A stretch of 64,000 nt of DNA from Streptomyces sp. CB02400 (lineage in GTDB: Bacteria; Actinomycetota; Actinomycetes; Streptomycetales; Streptomycetaceae): assembly GCF_001905725.1 (NCBI RefSeq), contig NZ_LIWB01000019.1:106004-170003 (forward strand), given 5' to 3'. Positions 16,538 through 24,670 of this stretch are shown in pieces (position 1 is the first letter of the stretch; the number at the start of each line of letters is the position of its first letter). The position numbers were made by a program, and so were the translations under genes. The notes below the pieces were generated by a model. It had not been told where the DNA came from and made no database searches. It saw nothing but the letters and a program-made list of their open reading frames with translations.

Positions 16538-17532
16538 CCGCCACCCTGCTGCGCACCGCCGCCGAACTGCACGCACGCGCGCGTACCGGCCGCCGCGCCG
16601 TCGTGATGACCATGGGTGCCCTGCACGAGGGCCACGCCACGCTGATCCGCACCGCGCGGGGGATCGCCGGCCCCGACGGCGAGGTCGTGGTCACCGTCTT
16701 CGTCAACCCGCTGCAGTTCGGCGCGGGCGAGGACCTGGACCGCTATCCGCGCACCCTGGACGCCGACATCGAGCTCGCCGAGCAGGCGGGTGCCGACGCC
16801 GTCTTCGCCCCGTCCGTGGACGAGGTCTACCCGGGCGGCGAACCCCAGGTCCGCGTCACGGCCGGCCCCATGGGCGAACGCCTGGAGGGCGCCGCCCGCC
16901 CCGGCCACTTCGACGGCATGCTCACCGTCGTCGCCAAACTGCTCCACCTCACCCGCCCCGACATCGCGCTGTACGGCCAGAAGGACGCCCAGCAGCTCGC
17001 CCTGATCCGCCGCATGGTGCGGGACCTGAACTTCGGCGTCGAGATCGTCGGCGTCCCCACCGTCCGCGAGGTGGACGGGCTCGCCCTGTCCAGCCGCAAC
17101 CGCTACCTCTCGCCCGCCGAGCGGCGCACCGCGCTCGCCCTGTCCCAGGCCCTGTTCGCGGGCCGCGACCGGCACGCCGCCCAGCAGGCGCTGCGCGCGC
17201 GTGCGAGTGAGGTGCCCTCCACGCGCGCGCGTGCCGAGGCGCTCAGCGCCATAGGGGAGTCCCGCGCGGCGGCCGACGCGCACGCCGTCGCCATGACCGC
17301 CGGCGGCCCGGTGGCCGTCCGCGCCGCCGCCCGCCTGGTCCTCGACGAGGCCGCCCGCCTCACGCCGCCCCTCACCCTGGACTACCTGGCCCTGGTCGAC
17401 CCGTCCGACTTCACCGAGATCGGCGACGACTTCACCGGAGAGGCCGTCCTCGCCGTGGCCGCCCGCGTGGGCACCACCCGCCTGATCGACAACATCCCCC
17501 TGACCTTCGGAACCTTCGGAGCCGCCTCGTGA
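16534..17532 (+). CDS. panC: Pantothenate synthetase
   Basis: Joins pantoate and beta-alanine using ATP. The 332-residue protein has the class motif TMGALHEGHATL (HIGH-like, residues 25-36), FVNPLQFGAGEDLDRYPR, GQKDAQQL and LSSRNRYLSPAER. It is about 45 residues longer than the E. coli enzyme; the surplus is an Arg/Ala-rich insertion and tail around residues 205-260. The start overlaps the small upstream ORF; the stop overlaps nadB (GTGA). panB and panD are not in this window. Confidence 0.96.
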   Translation: MTATLLRTAAELHARARTGRRAVVMTMGALHEGHATLIRTARGIAGPDGEVVVTVFVNPLQFGAGEDLDRYPRTLDADIELAEQAGADAVFAPSVDEVYPGGEPQVRVTAGPMGERLEGAARPGHFDGMLTVVAKLLHLTRPDIALYGQKDAQQLALIRRMVRDLNFGVEIVGVPTVREVDGLALSSRNRYLSPAERRTALALSQALFAGRDRHAAQQALRARASEVPSTRARAEALSAIGESRAAADAHAVAMTAGGPVAVRAAARLVLDEAARLTPPLTLDYLALVDPSDFTEIGDDFTGEAVLAVAARVGTTRLIDNIPLTFGTFGAAS

Positions 17533-19238
17533 CCAGCACAGGCATACGACTGCACGCGCCCGCGCCCGGGTGGTCCATCGACGCGGACGTCGTGGTCGTC
17601 GGTTCCGGCGTCGCCGGCCTCACCGCCGCCCTGCGCTGCGAGGCCGCCGGCCTGACGACGGTGGTCGTCACCAAGGCCCGCCTCGACGACGGCTCCACCC
17701 GTTGGGCCCAGGGCGGCATCGCCGCGGCCCTCGGCGAGGGCGACACCCCCGAGCAGCACCTGGACGACACACTGGTCGCCGGCGCGGGCCTGTGCGACGA
17801 GGAGGCGGTCCGCATCCTCGTCACCGAGGGGCCCGACGCCGTACGCCGCCTCATCGCGACCGGCGCGCACTTCGACGAGTCGACCGACGGCGGCCTGGAA
17901 CTCACCCGCGAGGGGGGCCACCACCGCCGACGCATCGCCCACGCGGGCGGCGACGCCACCGGCGCGGAGATCTCCCGCGCCCTCGTCGAGGCGGTCCGCG
18001 CACGCGGGATGCGCACCATCGAGAACGCCCTCGTCCTCGACCTCCTCACCGACGCCGACGGCCGCACCGCCGGCGTCACCCTGCACGTCATGGGGGAGGG
18101 CCAGCACGACGGCGTGGGCGCCGTCCACGCGCCCGCCGTGGTCCTGGCGACCGGCGGCATGGGCCAGGTCTTCTCGGCGACCACGAACCCCGCCGTCTCC
18201 ACGGGCGACGGCGTGGCCCTCGCCCTCCGCGCGGGCGCCGAGGTGAGCGACCTCGAATTCGTCCAGTTCCACCCGACGGTGCTCTTCCTCGGGCCCGAGG
18301 CGGAGGGCCAGCAGCCGCTGGTCTCCGAGGCGGTACGCGGCGAGGGCGCCCACCTGGTGGACGCCGACGGCGTGCGCTTCATGCAGGGGCAGCACGAACT
18401 CGCCGAACTCGCGCCCCGGGACATCGTCGCCAAGGGCATCATGCGCCGCATGCGGGAGCAGGACGCCGAGCACATGTACCTCGACGCCCGCCACTTCGGC
18501 GCCGAGATGTGGGAACACCGCTTCCCCACGATCCTCGCCGCCTGCCGCGCGCACGGCATCGACCCGGTGACCGAGCCCGTCCCGGTCGCCCCGGCCGCCC
18601 ACTACGCCTCCGGCGGCGTCCGCACCGACTCCCACGGCCGCACCACCGTGCCCGGCCTGTACGCGTGCGGCGAGGTCGCCTGCACCGGCGTGCACGGCGC
18701 CAACCGCCTCGCCTCCAATTCCCTCCTCGAGGGCCTGGTCTACGCCGAGCGCATCGCCGCCGACATCGCGCGCGCCGGAAACACCCTCCACGCGCGCGTG
18801 CCGCAACCGCTCCCCGTCACGGAGCGCCCCGCCTACCCCCTCCTCCCCCCGGAGGCCCGCTTCACCGTCCAGCGGATCATGAGCCGGGGAGCAGGCGTAC
18901 TCCGCTCCGAGGACTCCCTCTCCCAGGCCGCCGACCGTCTCCACCGGCTCCACGCCGACGCGCGCGACGCCCTCGACGAGAACGGCAAGACCGCCGAGCC
19001 CGGCGTCGACACCTGGGAGGCCACCAACCTCCTGTGCGTGGCCCGCGTCCTGGTCGCCGCCGCGCAGCGGCGCGAGGAGACCCGCGGCTGCCACTGGCGC
19101 GAGGACCGTCCCGAGCGCGACGACACGACCTGGCGCCGCCACATCGTCGTACGGCTGAATCCGGACCGATCGCTGGCGGCGCACACCACCGACACCACAG
19201 ACTTCCCCCCGACCTTCACCCAGGCCCAGGAGCAGTGA
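17529..19238 (+). CDS. nadB: L-aspartate oxidase
   Basis: FAD enzyme that oxidises aspartate to iminoaspartate, the first step of de novo NAD synthesis. The 569-residue protein has the FAD motif VVVGSGVAGLTAAL (about residues 21-34), STRWAQGGIAAALG, the RRIAHAGGDATG catalytic block, and a C-terminal helical domain. It overlaps panC upstream and nadC downstream by 4 bp each. The second enzyme, quinolinate synthase NadA, is not in this window. Confidence 0.96.
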   Translation: MTSTGIRLHAPAPGWSIDADVVVVGSGVAGLTAALRCEAAGLTTVVVTKARLDDGSTRWAQGGIAAALGEGDTPEQHLDDTLVAGAGLCDEEAVRILVTEGPDAVRRLIATGAHFDESTDGGLELTREGGHHRRRIAHAGGDATGAEISRALVEAVRARGMRTIENALVLDLLTDADGRTAGVTLHVMGEGQHDGVGAVHAPAVVLATGGMGQVFSATTNPAVSTGDGVALALRAGAEVSDLEFVQFHPTVLFLGPEAEGQQPLVSEAVRGEGAHLVDADGVRFMQGQHELAELAPRDIVAKGIMRRMREQDAEHMYLDARHFGAEMWEHRFPTILAACRAHGIDPVTEPVPVAPAAHYASGGVRTDSHGRTTVPGLYACGEVACTGVHGANRLASNSLLEGLVYAERIAADIARAGNTLHARVPQPLPVTERPAYPLLPPEARFTVQRIMSRGAGVLRSEDSLSQAADRLHRLHADARDALDENGKTAEPGVDTWEATNLLCVARVLVAAAQRREETRGCHWREDRPERDDTTWRRHIVVRLNPDRSLAAHTTDTTDFPPTFTQAQEQ

Positions 19239-20218
19239 CAGCAGTGACCACCCCCGACCTTCCCCTCGTTCCCTCCGGCGGCTGTGGCGACGGCTGCGCC
19301 TGCGGCGCCGACGAGGAGACCTATCTGGAGTGCGGCCTCGACCCCGCGCTCGCCCAGCTCCTGGCCGACGCGGGCCTCGACCCCGTCGAGGTCGAGGACA
19401 TCGCGAACGTCGCCCTCCAGGAGGACCTGGCCCACGGCGTGGACGTGACGACGGTCGCGACCATCCCGGAGGACGCCGTCGCCACCGCCGACTTCACCGC
19501 GCGGGAGGCGGGCACCGTGGCGGGCCTGAGGATCGCCGAGGCGGTCATGTCGGTCGTCTGCGCGGAGGAGTTCGAGGTCGAACGCCACGCGGAGGACGGT
19601 GACCGCGTGGAGGCGGGCCAGACCCTGCTCTCCGTCACGACCCGCACCCGAGACATCCTCACCGCGGAGCGCAGCGCCCTGAACCTCCTGTGCCGCCTGT
19701 CGGGCATCGCGACCGCCACGCGCGCGTGGGCGGACACCCTGGAGGGCACCAGGGCGAAGGTCCGCGACACCCGCAAGACGACCCCCGGCCTGCGCAGCCT
19801 GGAGAAGTTCGCCGTGCGCTGCGGCGGCGGCGTCAACCACCGCATGTCCCTCTCGGACGCGGCCCTGGTCAAGGACAACCACGTGGTGGCCGCAGGCGGT
19901 GTCGCCGAGGCCTTCAACGCGGTCCGCGAGCGCTTCCCCGACGTCCCGATCGAGGTCGAGGTCGACACCCTGCACCAGCTCCGCGAGGTCCTGGACGCCG
20001 GCGCCGACCTGATCCTGCTGGACAACTTCACGCCCGGCGAGTGCGAGGAGGCGGTGGCCCTCGTCGACGGCCGCGCCGCCCTGGAGGCCTCCGGCCGCCT
20101 CACCCTCACCAACGCGAAGGCGTACGCGGACACGGGCGTCGACTACCTGGCGGTGGGCGCCCTCACCCACTCCTCGCCGATCCTCGACATCGGCCTCGAC
20201 CTGCGAGCGGCGGAGTAG
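19235..20218 (+). CDS. nadC: Nicotinate-nucleotide pyrophosphorylase (quinolinate phosphoribosyltransferase)
   Basis: Makes nicotinate mononucleotide from quinolinate and PRPP. The 327-residue protein has VRDTRKTTPGLRSLEKFAV and KDNHV blocks and the late LLDNFTPGECEEAV region typical of NadC. It carries an unusual ~40-residue N-terminal extension with four Cys (17, 21, 23, 33). GTG at 19235 overlaps nadB by 4 bp but leaves only 2 bases after AGGAG; GTG at 19244 leaves 11, so the exact start is open. Both keep all four Cys. Confidence 0.95.
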   Translation: MTAVTTPDLPLVPSGGCGDGCACGADEETYLECGLDPALAQLLADAGLDPVEVEDIANVALQEDLAHGVDVTTVATIPEDAVATADFTAREAGTVAGLRIAEAVMSVVCAEEFEVERHAEDGDRVEAGQTLLSVTTRTRDILTAERSALNLLCRLSGIATATRAWADTLEGTRAKVRDTRKTTPGLRSLEKFAVRCGGGVNHRMSLSDAALVKDNHVVAAGGVAEAFNAVRERFPDVPIEVEVDTLHQLREVLDAGADLILLDNFTPGECEEAVALVDGRAALEASGRLTLTNAKAYADTGVDYLAVGALTHSSPILDIGLDLRAAE

Positions 20219-20226
20219 GACCGGCC

Positions 20227-21024
20227 ATGCTGCTGACGATCGACGTGGGCAACACGCACACCGTCCTGGGCCTCTTCGACGGCGACGACATCGTCGAACA
20301 CTGGCGCATCTCCACGGACGCGCGCCGCACGGCCGACGAACTCGCGGTCCTCCTGCAGGGCCTGATGGGCATGCACCCGCTGCTGGGCGACGAGCTGGGC
20401 GACGGCATCGACGGCATCGCGATCTGCGCGACGGTCCCGTCCGTCCTGCACGAACTCCGCGAGGTCACGCGCCGCTACTACGGCGACGTGCCGGCGGTGC
20501 TGGTGGAACCGGGCGTGAAGACGGGGGTGCCGATCCTCACCGACAACCCCAAGGAGGTCGGCGCGGACCGCATCATCAACTCGGTCGCGGCGGTCGACCT
20601 CTACGGCGGTCCGGCGATCGTCGTCGACTTCGGCACGGCGACGACGTTCGACGCGGTCTCCGCGCGGGGGGAGTACGTCGGCGGGGTCATCGCCCCCGGC
20701 ATCGAGATCTCCGTCGAGGCGCTCGGCGTCCGCGGTGCGCAGCTGCGGAAGATCGAGGTGGCGCGTCCGCGCAGTGTGATCGGCAAGAACACGGTCGAGG
20801 CGATGCAGTCCGGCATCATCTACGGATTCGCCGGTCAGGTCGATGGTGTGGTCAATCGGATGGCCCGCGAGCTGGCGGACGATCCCGAGGACGTGACGGT
20901 CATCGCGACGGGCGGTCTGGCGCCGATGGTGCTGGGCGAGAGCTCGGTCATCGACGAGCACGAGCCGTGGCTGACGCTGATCGGGCTGCGCCTGGTGTAC
21001 GAACGGAACGTGTCGCGTCTGTGA
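20227..21024 (+). CDS. coaX: Type III pantothenate kinase
   Basis: Phosphorylates pantothenate, the first step of CoA synthesis. The 265-residue protein has the ASKHA-fold phosphate-1 motif LLTIDVGNTHTVLGLF at the N-terminus, GADRIINSVAA, VVDFGTATTFDAV and GGVIAPGIEISVEAL, all diagnostic of CoaX (Baf). It does not need the P-loop of types I and II. It follows nadC by 8 bp and closes the cofactor operon that begins with DUF2520 and panC, tying pantothenate synthesis to its use. Confidence 0.96.
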   Translation: MLLTIDVGNTHTVLGLFDGDDIVEHWRISTDARRTADELAVLLQGLMGMHPLLGDELGDGIDGIAICATVPSVLHELREVTRRYYGDVPAVLVEPGVKTGVPILTDNPKEVGADRIINSVAAVDLYGGPAIVVDFGTATTFDAVSARGEYVGGVIAPGIEISVEALGVRGAQLRKIEVARPRSVIGKNTVEAMQSGIIYGFAGQVDGVVNRMARELADDPEDVTVIATGGLAPMVLGESSVIDEHEPWLTLIGLRLVYERNVSRL

Positions 21025-21358
21025 CGCGCGCGGGTGGCTGTGCGGCTCGGTGCCGTACGGGTGCCCCTCGCTGTTGTGGCCCGGCGCCGGGTTCACGCGG
21101 CCGGCGCGGTACGGGGTGCCCTGTGTTGGTGTGGGCCGGGGGTTGGTCGCGCAGCCCGGCGCTGACGGGGTGCCGTCGCGCCCACCCGTGCCGCCCCAGC
21201 GGCACGACTGCCCGCGGGAGCGGCAGGGACGGCGGGAGCGGCAGGGGTGCGGGGAGCGGCAGGGGTGCGGGGGGCGGTGTCCCGCCCACCCGGGTGGCGA
21301 CCCGCGCCACACCTGCCCCATACGCGGTGTTTGTCTGATTAGCGCGTATCGTCGCAGC
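21025..21358. other. Intergenic region with tandem and dispersed repeats
   Basis: No gene supported. The left half repeats GTACGGGTGCCC-like and CGGCGCTGACGGGGTGCCG-like words. A dispersed hairpin repeat follows at 21178. Then three ~18-bp units with the core GGGAGCGGCAGGG occur at 21214, 21231 and 21249. An A/T-richer patch (21320-21358) directly before the next ATG probably holds its promoter. Confidence 0.65.
21178..21215. repeat. Dispersed 38-bp hairpin repeat, copy A
   Basis: The centre contains CGTGCCGC, CCCA, GCGGCACG, an 8-bp stem with a 4-base loop. The whole 38 bp recurs at 41694-41731 with no differences seen, and inverted at 60693-60730 with one. This copy lies 154 bp after coaX. 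Confidence 0.92.
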
Positions 21359-21946
21359 ATGCCCACGCCCTACGGACCCCGCGGCGGCATGGCGTTCGGC
21401 GCGGAGGAGCTGCGCGTGCTCCGCCGCGCTCTCGCCCTCGCCCTGTGCCCCACCCCCACTCCCGCCTCGGCCGACGACCTCCAGGACTGCCTCCGCCTCG
21501 TCACGGACCTCGACGAGGCGACGCGGGAAAGTGCCCGGCTGCGCGCCTTCCTCCTGGCCGACCTCGGCCGTTACCGCGCCGCCCTCCCCGGCACCGCCGC
21601 CGGCTACCTCACGCTCCTGGAGGAGGCGCTGGGCGCCGGATACCGTCCCCGCCCCGACGACCTGGCCGCCCTCCGGGCCCTGCGCGGCAACCCCACCGCC
21701 GCCGCCCTCCTGCGCCACTGCCGACGCACCTTCCTCCTGGCCCTCCCCGGAGGCCGCGCGGCCACCGAGGACCCGCAGAAGAAGCAGGAACCGGCCCGGA
21801 AGCCACCCGCCACCCCCCGCCCAGCCCCGAACCCCACTCCCACCCCCGCACCCGACCCCGCCCGCCCCATCCCCACCCCCGGCGAGGTCTTCCCCCGGCG
21901 CAAACCCACCCCACCCCCGCCGGACCAGCACCTGGCCGCCGGCTGA
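21359..21946 (+). CDS. Conserved hypothetical protein with Pro-rich tail
   Basis: A 195-residue protein, not recognised. Residues 12-135 form a mostly helical, Leu/Ala/Arg-rich domain (MAFGAEELRVLRRALALAL, LQDCLRLVTDLDEATRESARLRAFL, YLTLLEEALGAGY). The last ~60 residues are Pro/Thr-rich with Lys. No signal peptide or membrane helix. High third-position GC supports real coding. The upstream open frame continues through repeats and is not likely translated. It may form a transcript with the small membrane protein 27 bp downstream. Confidence 0.7.
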   Translation: MPTPYGPRGGMAFGAEELRVLRRALALALCPTPTPASADDLQDCLRLVTDLDEATRESARLRAFLLADLGRYRAALPGTAAGYLTLLEEALGAGYRPRPDDLAALRALRGNPTAAALLRHCRRTFLLALPGGRAATEDPQKKQEPARKPPATPRPAPNPTPTPAPDPARPIPTPGEVFPRRKPTPPPPDQHLAAG

Positions 21947-21973
21947 CGACCCCCGCTGCCCTACCCTGGACCC

Positions 21974-22150
21974 ATGGACTACGTCTCCGCGCTCCTCCCC
22001 CCGGCCGTCATGGCCGTCCTCTTCATCGGCGTGATCCGGGTGATCGTGAAGACCCAGGGCGGCGCCAACAAGACCAAGGAGGACGCCGCGGTCGACGCGG
22101 CCCTCGCGCGGGTGCGGGGCTCCCAGCCCGCCCCCAAGACCGAAGCCTGA
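21974..22150 (+). CDS. Small single-pass membrane protein, 58 aa
   Basis: A short gene starting ATG GAC TAC. An N-terminal hydrophobic helix spans about residues 5-25 (VSALLPPAVMAVLFIGVIRV), followed by a charged tail with KTKEDAAVDAALARVRG. The layout (extracellular few residues, one helix, cytoplasmic charged tail) resembles small conserved Streptomyces membrane proteins of unknown role. Codon bias is typical of real genes. A strong intrinsic terminator follows within 25 bp of the stop, supporting that it is the end of a transcript. Confidence 0.78.
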   Translation: MDYVSALLPPAVMAVLFIGVIRVIVKTQGGANKTKEDAAVDAALARVRGSQPAPKTEA

Positions 22151-22172
22151 CCGGTCCGACCCCAGCCGCCCC

Positions 22173-22206
22173 GGCGTACGACCCAAGGTCGTACGCCCTT
22201 TTTGTT
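22173..22206. terminator. Intrinsic terminator with T tract
   Basis: An 11-bp perfect stem (GGCGTACGACC, loop CAA) is followed by CTTTTTGTT, a rare classical rho-independent terminator for this genome. It ends the small membrane protein transcript and insulates the next gene. Confidence 0.93.
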
Positions 22207-22273
22207 CACGTTTGCCGACGATCACGCCTGTCCGGCACGCCATTACCGGGATTCACCACTATTGTTCTGAGTT

Positions 22274-22687
22274 GTGCCTCGCCCATTGGGAGAACTCGAA
22301 GACGCGGTCATGACGCGGGTGTGGAAGTGGAACCGCCCGGTGACCGTTCGGGAAGTCCTGGAAGATCTTCAGAAGGAACGGTCCATCGCGTACACCACGG
22401 TGATGACCGTTTTGGACAATCTCCATCAGAAGGGCTGGGTGCGCCGAGAGGCGGAAGGCAGGGCCTATCGATATGAGGCGGTCTCCACTCGCGCCGCCTA
22501 CGCCGCCGCGCTGATGAACGAAGCGTGGTCGCAGAGCGACAACGCCGCCGCCGCTCTCGTCGCGTTCTTCGGCATGATGAGCGAGGAACAGCGCCAGGCT
22601 CTCACCGACGCGGTCCGCATCGTCCAGCTCCCGGAAACCCCCGCCGACGAGAACCCCGGCTCAGCAGAGGGCCGGAGCGGACGATAG
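22274..22687 (+). CDS. BlaI/MecI-family transcriptional regulator
   Basis: A 137-residue protein. The N-terminal winged helix has LGELEDAVMTRVWKWNRPVTVREV and the recognition segment IAYTTVMTVLDNLHQKGWV, as in BlaI/MecI penicillinase repressors; the C-terminal helices would dimerise. No BlaR-type sensor protease gene is adjacent, so the signal is unknown; such lone regulators are common in actinobacteria and may respond to other peptidases. GTG start; an AT-rich TATTGT hexamer lies 8 bases upstream. It is 9 bp from the next gene and probably co-transcribed. Confidence 0.9.
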   Translation: MPRPLGELEDAVMTRVWKWNRPVTVREVLEDLQKERSIAYTTVMTVLDNLHQKGWVRREAEGRAYRYEAVSTRAAYAAALMNEAWSQSDNAAAALVAFFGMMSEEQRQALTDAVRIVQLPETPADENPGSAEGRSGR

Positions 22688-22696
22688 CGTCCGCCC

Positions 22697-23242
22697 ATGT
22701 CCGCAGACAGCCCCGAAGACAGCCCCGAAGTCCCCGCAAAAGCCATCACGGTCCGACGGGCCCGTACCAGCGATGTCCCCGCCGTACGCCGGCTCCTTGA
22801 CGCCTACGTCCGCGGGCGCATCCTGCTCGACAAAGCAACGGTGACGCTTTACGAGGACATCCAGGAGTTCTGGGTCGCGGAACGGGACGACAACGCGGAG
22901 GTGGTCGGCTGCGGCGCCCTGCACGTGATGTGGGAAGACCTCGCGGAAGTCCGCACTCTCGCCGTGAAGCCGGGCCTGAAGGGCGCGGGCGTCGGACACC
23001 GGTTGCTGGAGAAGTTGCTGGAGACCGCCCGCTGGCTCGGTGTTCGGCGCGTATTCTGCCTGACCTTCGAAGTGGACTTCTTCGGCAAGCACGGCTTCGT
23101 GGAGATCGGTGAGACACCCGTCGACACCGATGTGTACGCGGAGTTGCTGCGCTCCTATGACGAGGGGGTCGCGGAGTTCCTCGGCCTCGAACGCGTGAAA
23201 CCGAACACCTTGGGCAACAGCCGGATGCTTCTGCATCTGTGA
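22697..23242 (+). CDS. argA: GNAT-family N-acetyltransferase, probable N-acetylglutamate synthase
   Basis: Probably makes N-acetylglutamate, the first arginine-pathway intermediate. The 181-residue GNAT protein closely resembles, from memory, the short mycobacterial ArgA (Rv2747): VRRARTSDVPAVRRL, EFWVAERDD, VVGCGALHVMWEDLAEVRTLAV, the acetyl-CoA loop GAGVGHRLLEKLL, RVFCLTFEVDFFGKHGF and a KPNTLGNSRMLLHL end. It lacks the kinase-like half of classical ArgA. The other arg genes are not here. Substrate should be treated as probable, not certain. Confidence 0.85.
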   Translation: MSADSPEDSPEVPAKAITVRRARTSDVPAVRRLLDAYVRGRILLDKATVTLYEDIQEFWVAERDDNAEVVGCGALHVMWEDLAEVRTLAVKPGLKGAGVGHRLLEKLLETARWLGVRRVFCLTFEVDFFGKHGFVEIGETPVDTDVYAELLRSYDEGVAEFLGLERVKPNTLGNSRMLLHL

Positions 23243-23352
23243 TCTGCGAGCGGTGCCCTATGTCCGAAACGCGCATGTTTCCGGGCCGGGTGCGGGCAGT
23301 GGGTCTCCGCCAGGGGTTTGTGTTTTTACGGCAAAAGCGGTTTGCTTTCCGG

Positions 23353-23366
23353 AGTACTGCAGTACT
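23353..23366. promoter_or_regulatory. 14-bp perfect palindrome in the lsr2 promoter region
   Basis: AGTACTGCAGTACT lies 76 bp before lsr2, between a TTGCTT hexamer (23342) and a TATAAC hexamer (23370). The surrounding 100 bp is the most A/T-rich in this part of the window. It could be an operator for lsr2; binding by Lsr2 itself or another factor is inference. Confidence 0.55.
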
Positions 23367-23441
23367 GGATATAACAAGGGGCGGCGATACGGCGGACGCC
23401 GGCACACCCCGGCCCTCAAGTTATCGATGAAAGGAAATCCG

Positions 23442-23777
23442 GTGGCACAGAAGGTTCAGGTCCTTCTTGTCGACGACCTCGACGGCGGCGAGGCGGACGA
23501 GACCGTGACGTTCGCGTTGGACGGCAAGACGTACGAGATCGATCTCACCACCGCCAATGCGGACAAGCTCCGCGGCCTTCTCGATCCTTACGTGAAGGGC
23601 GGTCGTCGTACCGGAGGCCGTGCTTCGGGCGGGCGCGGAAAGGCGCGTGCCACTTCCGGTGGCAGTCAGGACACCGCGGCCATCCGCGCGTGGGCGAAGG
23701 AGAACGGCTACGAGGTCAACGACCGCGGCCGTGTCCCCGCGTCCATCCGCGAGGCCTACGAGAAGGCCAACGGCTGA
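23442..23777 (+). CDS. lsr2: Lsr2 nucleoid-associated silencer
   Basis: A 111-residue DNA-bridging protein that silences AT-rich, often horizontally acquired or antibiotic-cluster DNA in Streptomyces. The N-terminal dimerisation domain has KVQVLLVDDLDGGEADETVTF and YEIDLTTANADKL; a Gly/Arg linker leads to the DNA-binding domain IRAWAKENGYEVNDRGRVPASI, whose RGR motif inserts in the minor groove. GTG at 23442 has AAGGAAA 4 bases upstream. Its 3' end overlaps the convergent gene by 22 bp. Confidence 0.97.
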   Translation: MAQKVQVLLVDDLDGGEADETVTFALDGKTYEIDLTTANADKLRGLLDPYVKGGRRTGGRASGGRGKARATSGGSQDTAAIRAWAKENGYEVNDRGRVPASIREAYEKANG

Positions 23778-24445
23778 CCGTCGGCCCGTACGGCGGCGCA
23801 CGCACGCCGCAGCCGGACCCGGTGGACCTGTGTAGCCACCGTGTTCACCAGTCGCACGAGATCCGGGGGGACGTCCCGGTCCCCCCTCGCACCACCCCTC
23901 GTGCCCATCGCCGACAGCGTCGGCAGTGAGGCCTCGGCCTCGCGTCCCGGCTCGGGGGGCCGCAGCCACACGGCGGCCCCCTGCGATCCGTCACGGCCCA
24001 GGGGGAGCGGCCGGGCGGCGGGACCGGCATCACCGCCGGTGTCACCACCGGCATCGGCGCCAGGGGGCCAGGGAGCGTCCATGAGACCTCCCGCGCCGAC
24101 CGCCACCAGGTCCAGCGCCAGCGCGCCCCAGTCCAGCCACTCCAGCAGCCCCGGCAACTCCTCCGCGCTGCCCGCCGCCACCAGCAGCCGCATCCTGCCC
24201 TCCCGCAGGGCCACCGGGAACCCCCGCCCGAGCCCTCCCGAGCGCCCCAGGCGCTCCAGCGCCGCGCACCCCGCCTCCGCGGGTACGTCCAGGACGTCGA
24301 AGCGCACCCCCACCGCCAGTCGCACCGGCATCCCGGGCGCCGTGGGCCACCCCAGCGCGTTCTCGTACCAGAGCCGCACCTCGTCGTCGCTCGGCGTGAG
24401 CGGCCGACGGGGGGACGGCACTGAGGGAGCGACGGTCCGAGCCAT
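23756..24445 (-). CDS. Conserved hypothetical protein (SCO3374 family)
   Basis: A 229-residue protein that, from memory, belongs to a Streptomyces-only family named after SCO3374. The N-terminal part (LWYENALGWPTAPGMPVRLAVGVRFDVLDVPAEAG) recalls the N-terminal region of bifunctional primase/polymerase proteins, but no catalytic set is visible. The middle is Gly/Ala-rich; the end carries PPDLVRLVNTVATQVHRVRLRRAC. It converges on lsr2 with a 22-bp overlap and diverges from clpC. Function unknown. Confidence 0.72.
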   Translation of the reverse strand: MARTVAPSVPSPRRPLTPSDDEVRLWYENALGWPTAPGMPVRLAVGVRFDVLDVPAEAGCAALERLGRSGGLGRGFPVALREGRMRLLVAAGSAEELPGLLEWLDWGALALDLVAVGAGGLMDAPWPPGADAGGDTGGDAGPAARPLPLGRDGSQGAAVWLRPPEPGREAEASLPTLSAMGTRGGARGDRDVPPDLVRLVNTVATQVHRVRLRRACAAVRADGQPLAFS

Positions 24446-24550
24446 GCCCGACGCAACGTCCGGACGCCCTCCGGGTTACGCTGGGTGCTCATGTGTAAGC
24501 GGGGGGTGTCGAACAAGGGGGCGTGCGGGGGTGCGGGGAGGCGCAAGGTT

Positions 24551-24564
24551 GTTCGCCCGTAGCG
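24551..24564 (+). promoter_or_regulatory. ClgR-type operator box 1
   Basis: GTTCGC-CCGTA-GCG matches the GTTCGC-N5-GCG consensus bound by the ClgR activator of clp genes in actinobacteria. It lies 313 bp before the clpC start. Confidence 0.8.
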
Positions 24565-24656
24565 GAGGGAACCCGTGCACTCGGCATGGACTGTCCGTAG
24601 CAGCGGGTAAGACATCCCTAGTGGGAGGGGGCGACACGCAGGGCGGGACGTCTCCC

Positions 24657-24670
24657 GTTCGCCATGGGCG
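24657..24670 (+). promoter_or_regulatory. ClgR-type operator box 2
   Basis: GTTCGC-CATGG-GCG, a second exact match to the ClgR consensus, 106 bp after the first and 207 bp before the clpC start. Two boxes on one promoter region suggest strong ClgR control. Confidence 0.82.

Noticed and set aside
24054..24480. Plus-strand open frame (23841-24812) opposite the SCO3374-family gene
   Set aside because: Ser/Pro/Arg-rich low-complexity translation, typical antisense shadow; the minus-strand gene has the better codon pattern and start.
24491..24562. 23-codon ORF in the clpC upstream region
   Set aside because: No ribosome site, no sensible composition, and it overlaps a ClgR box.
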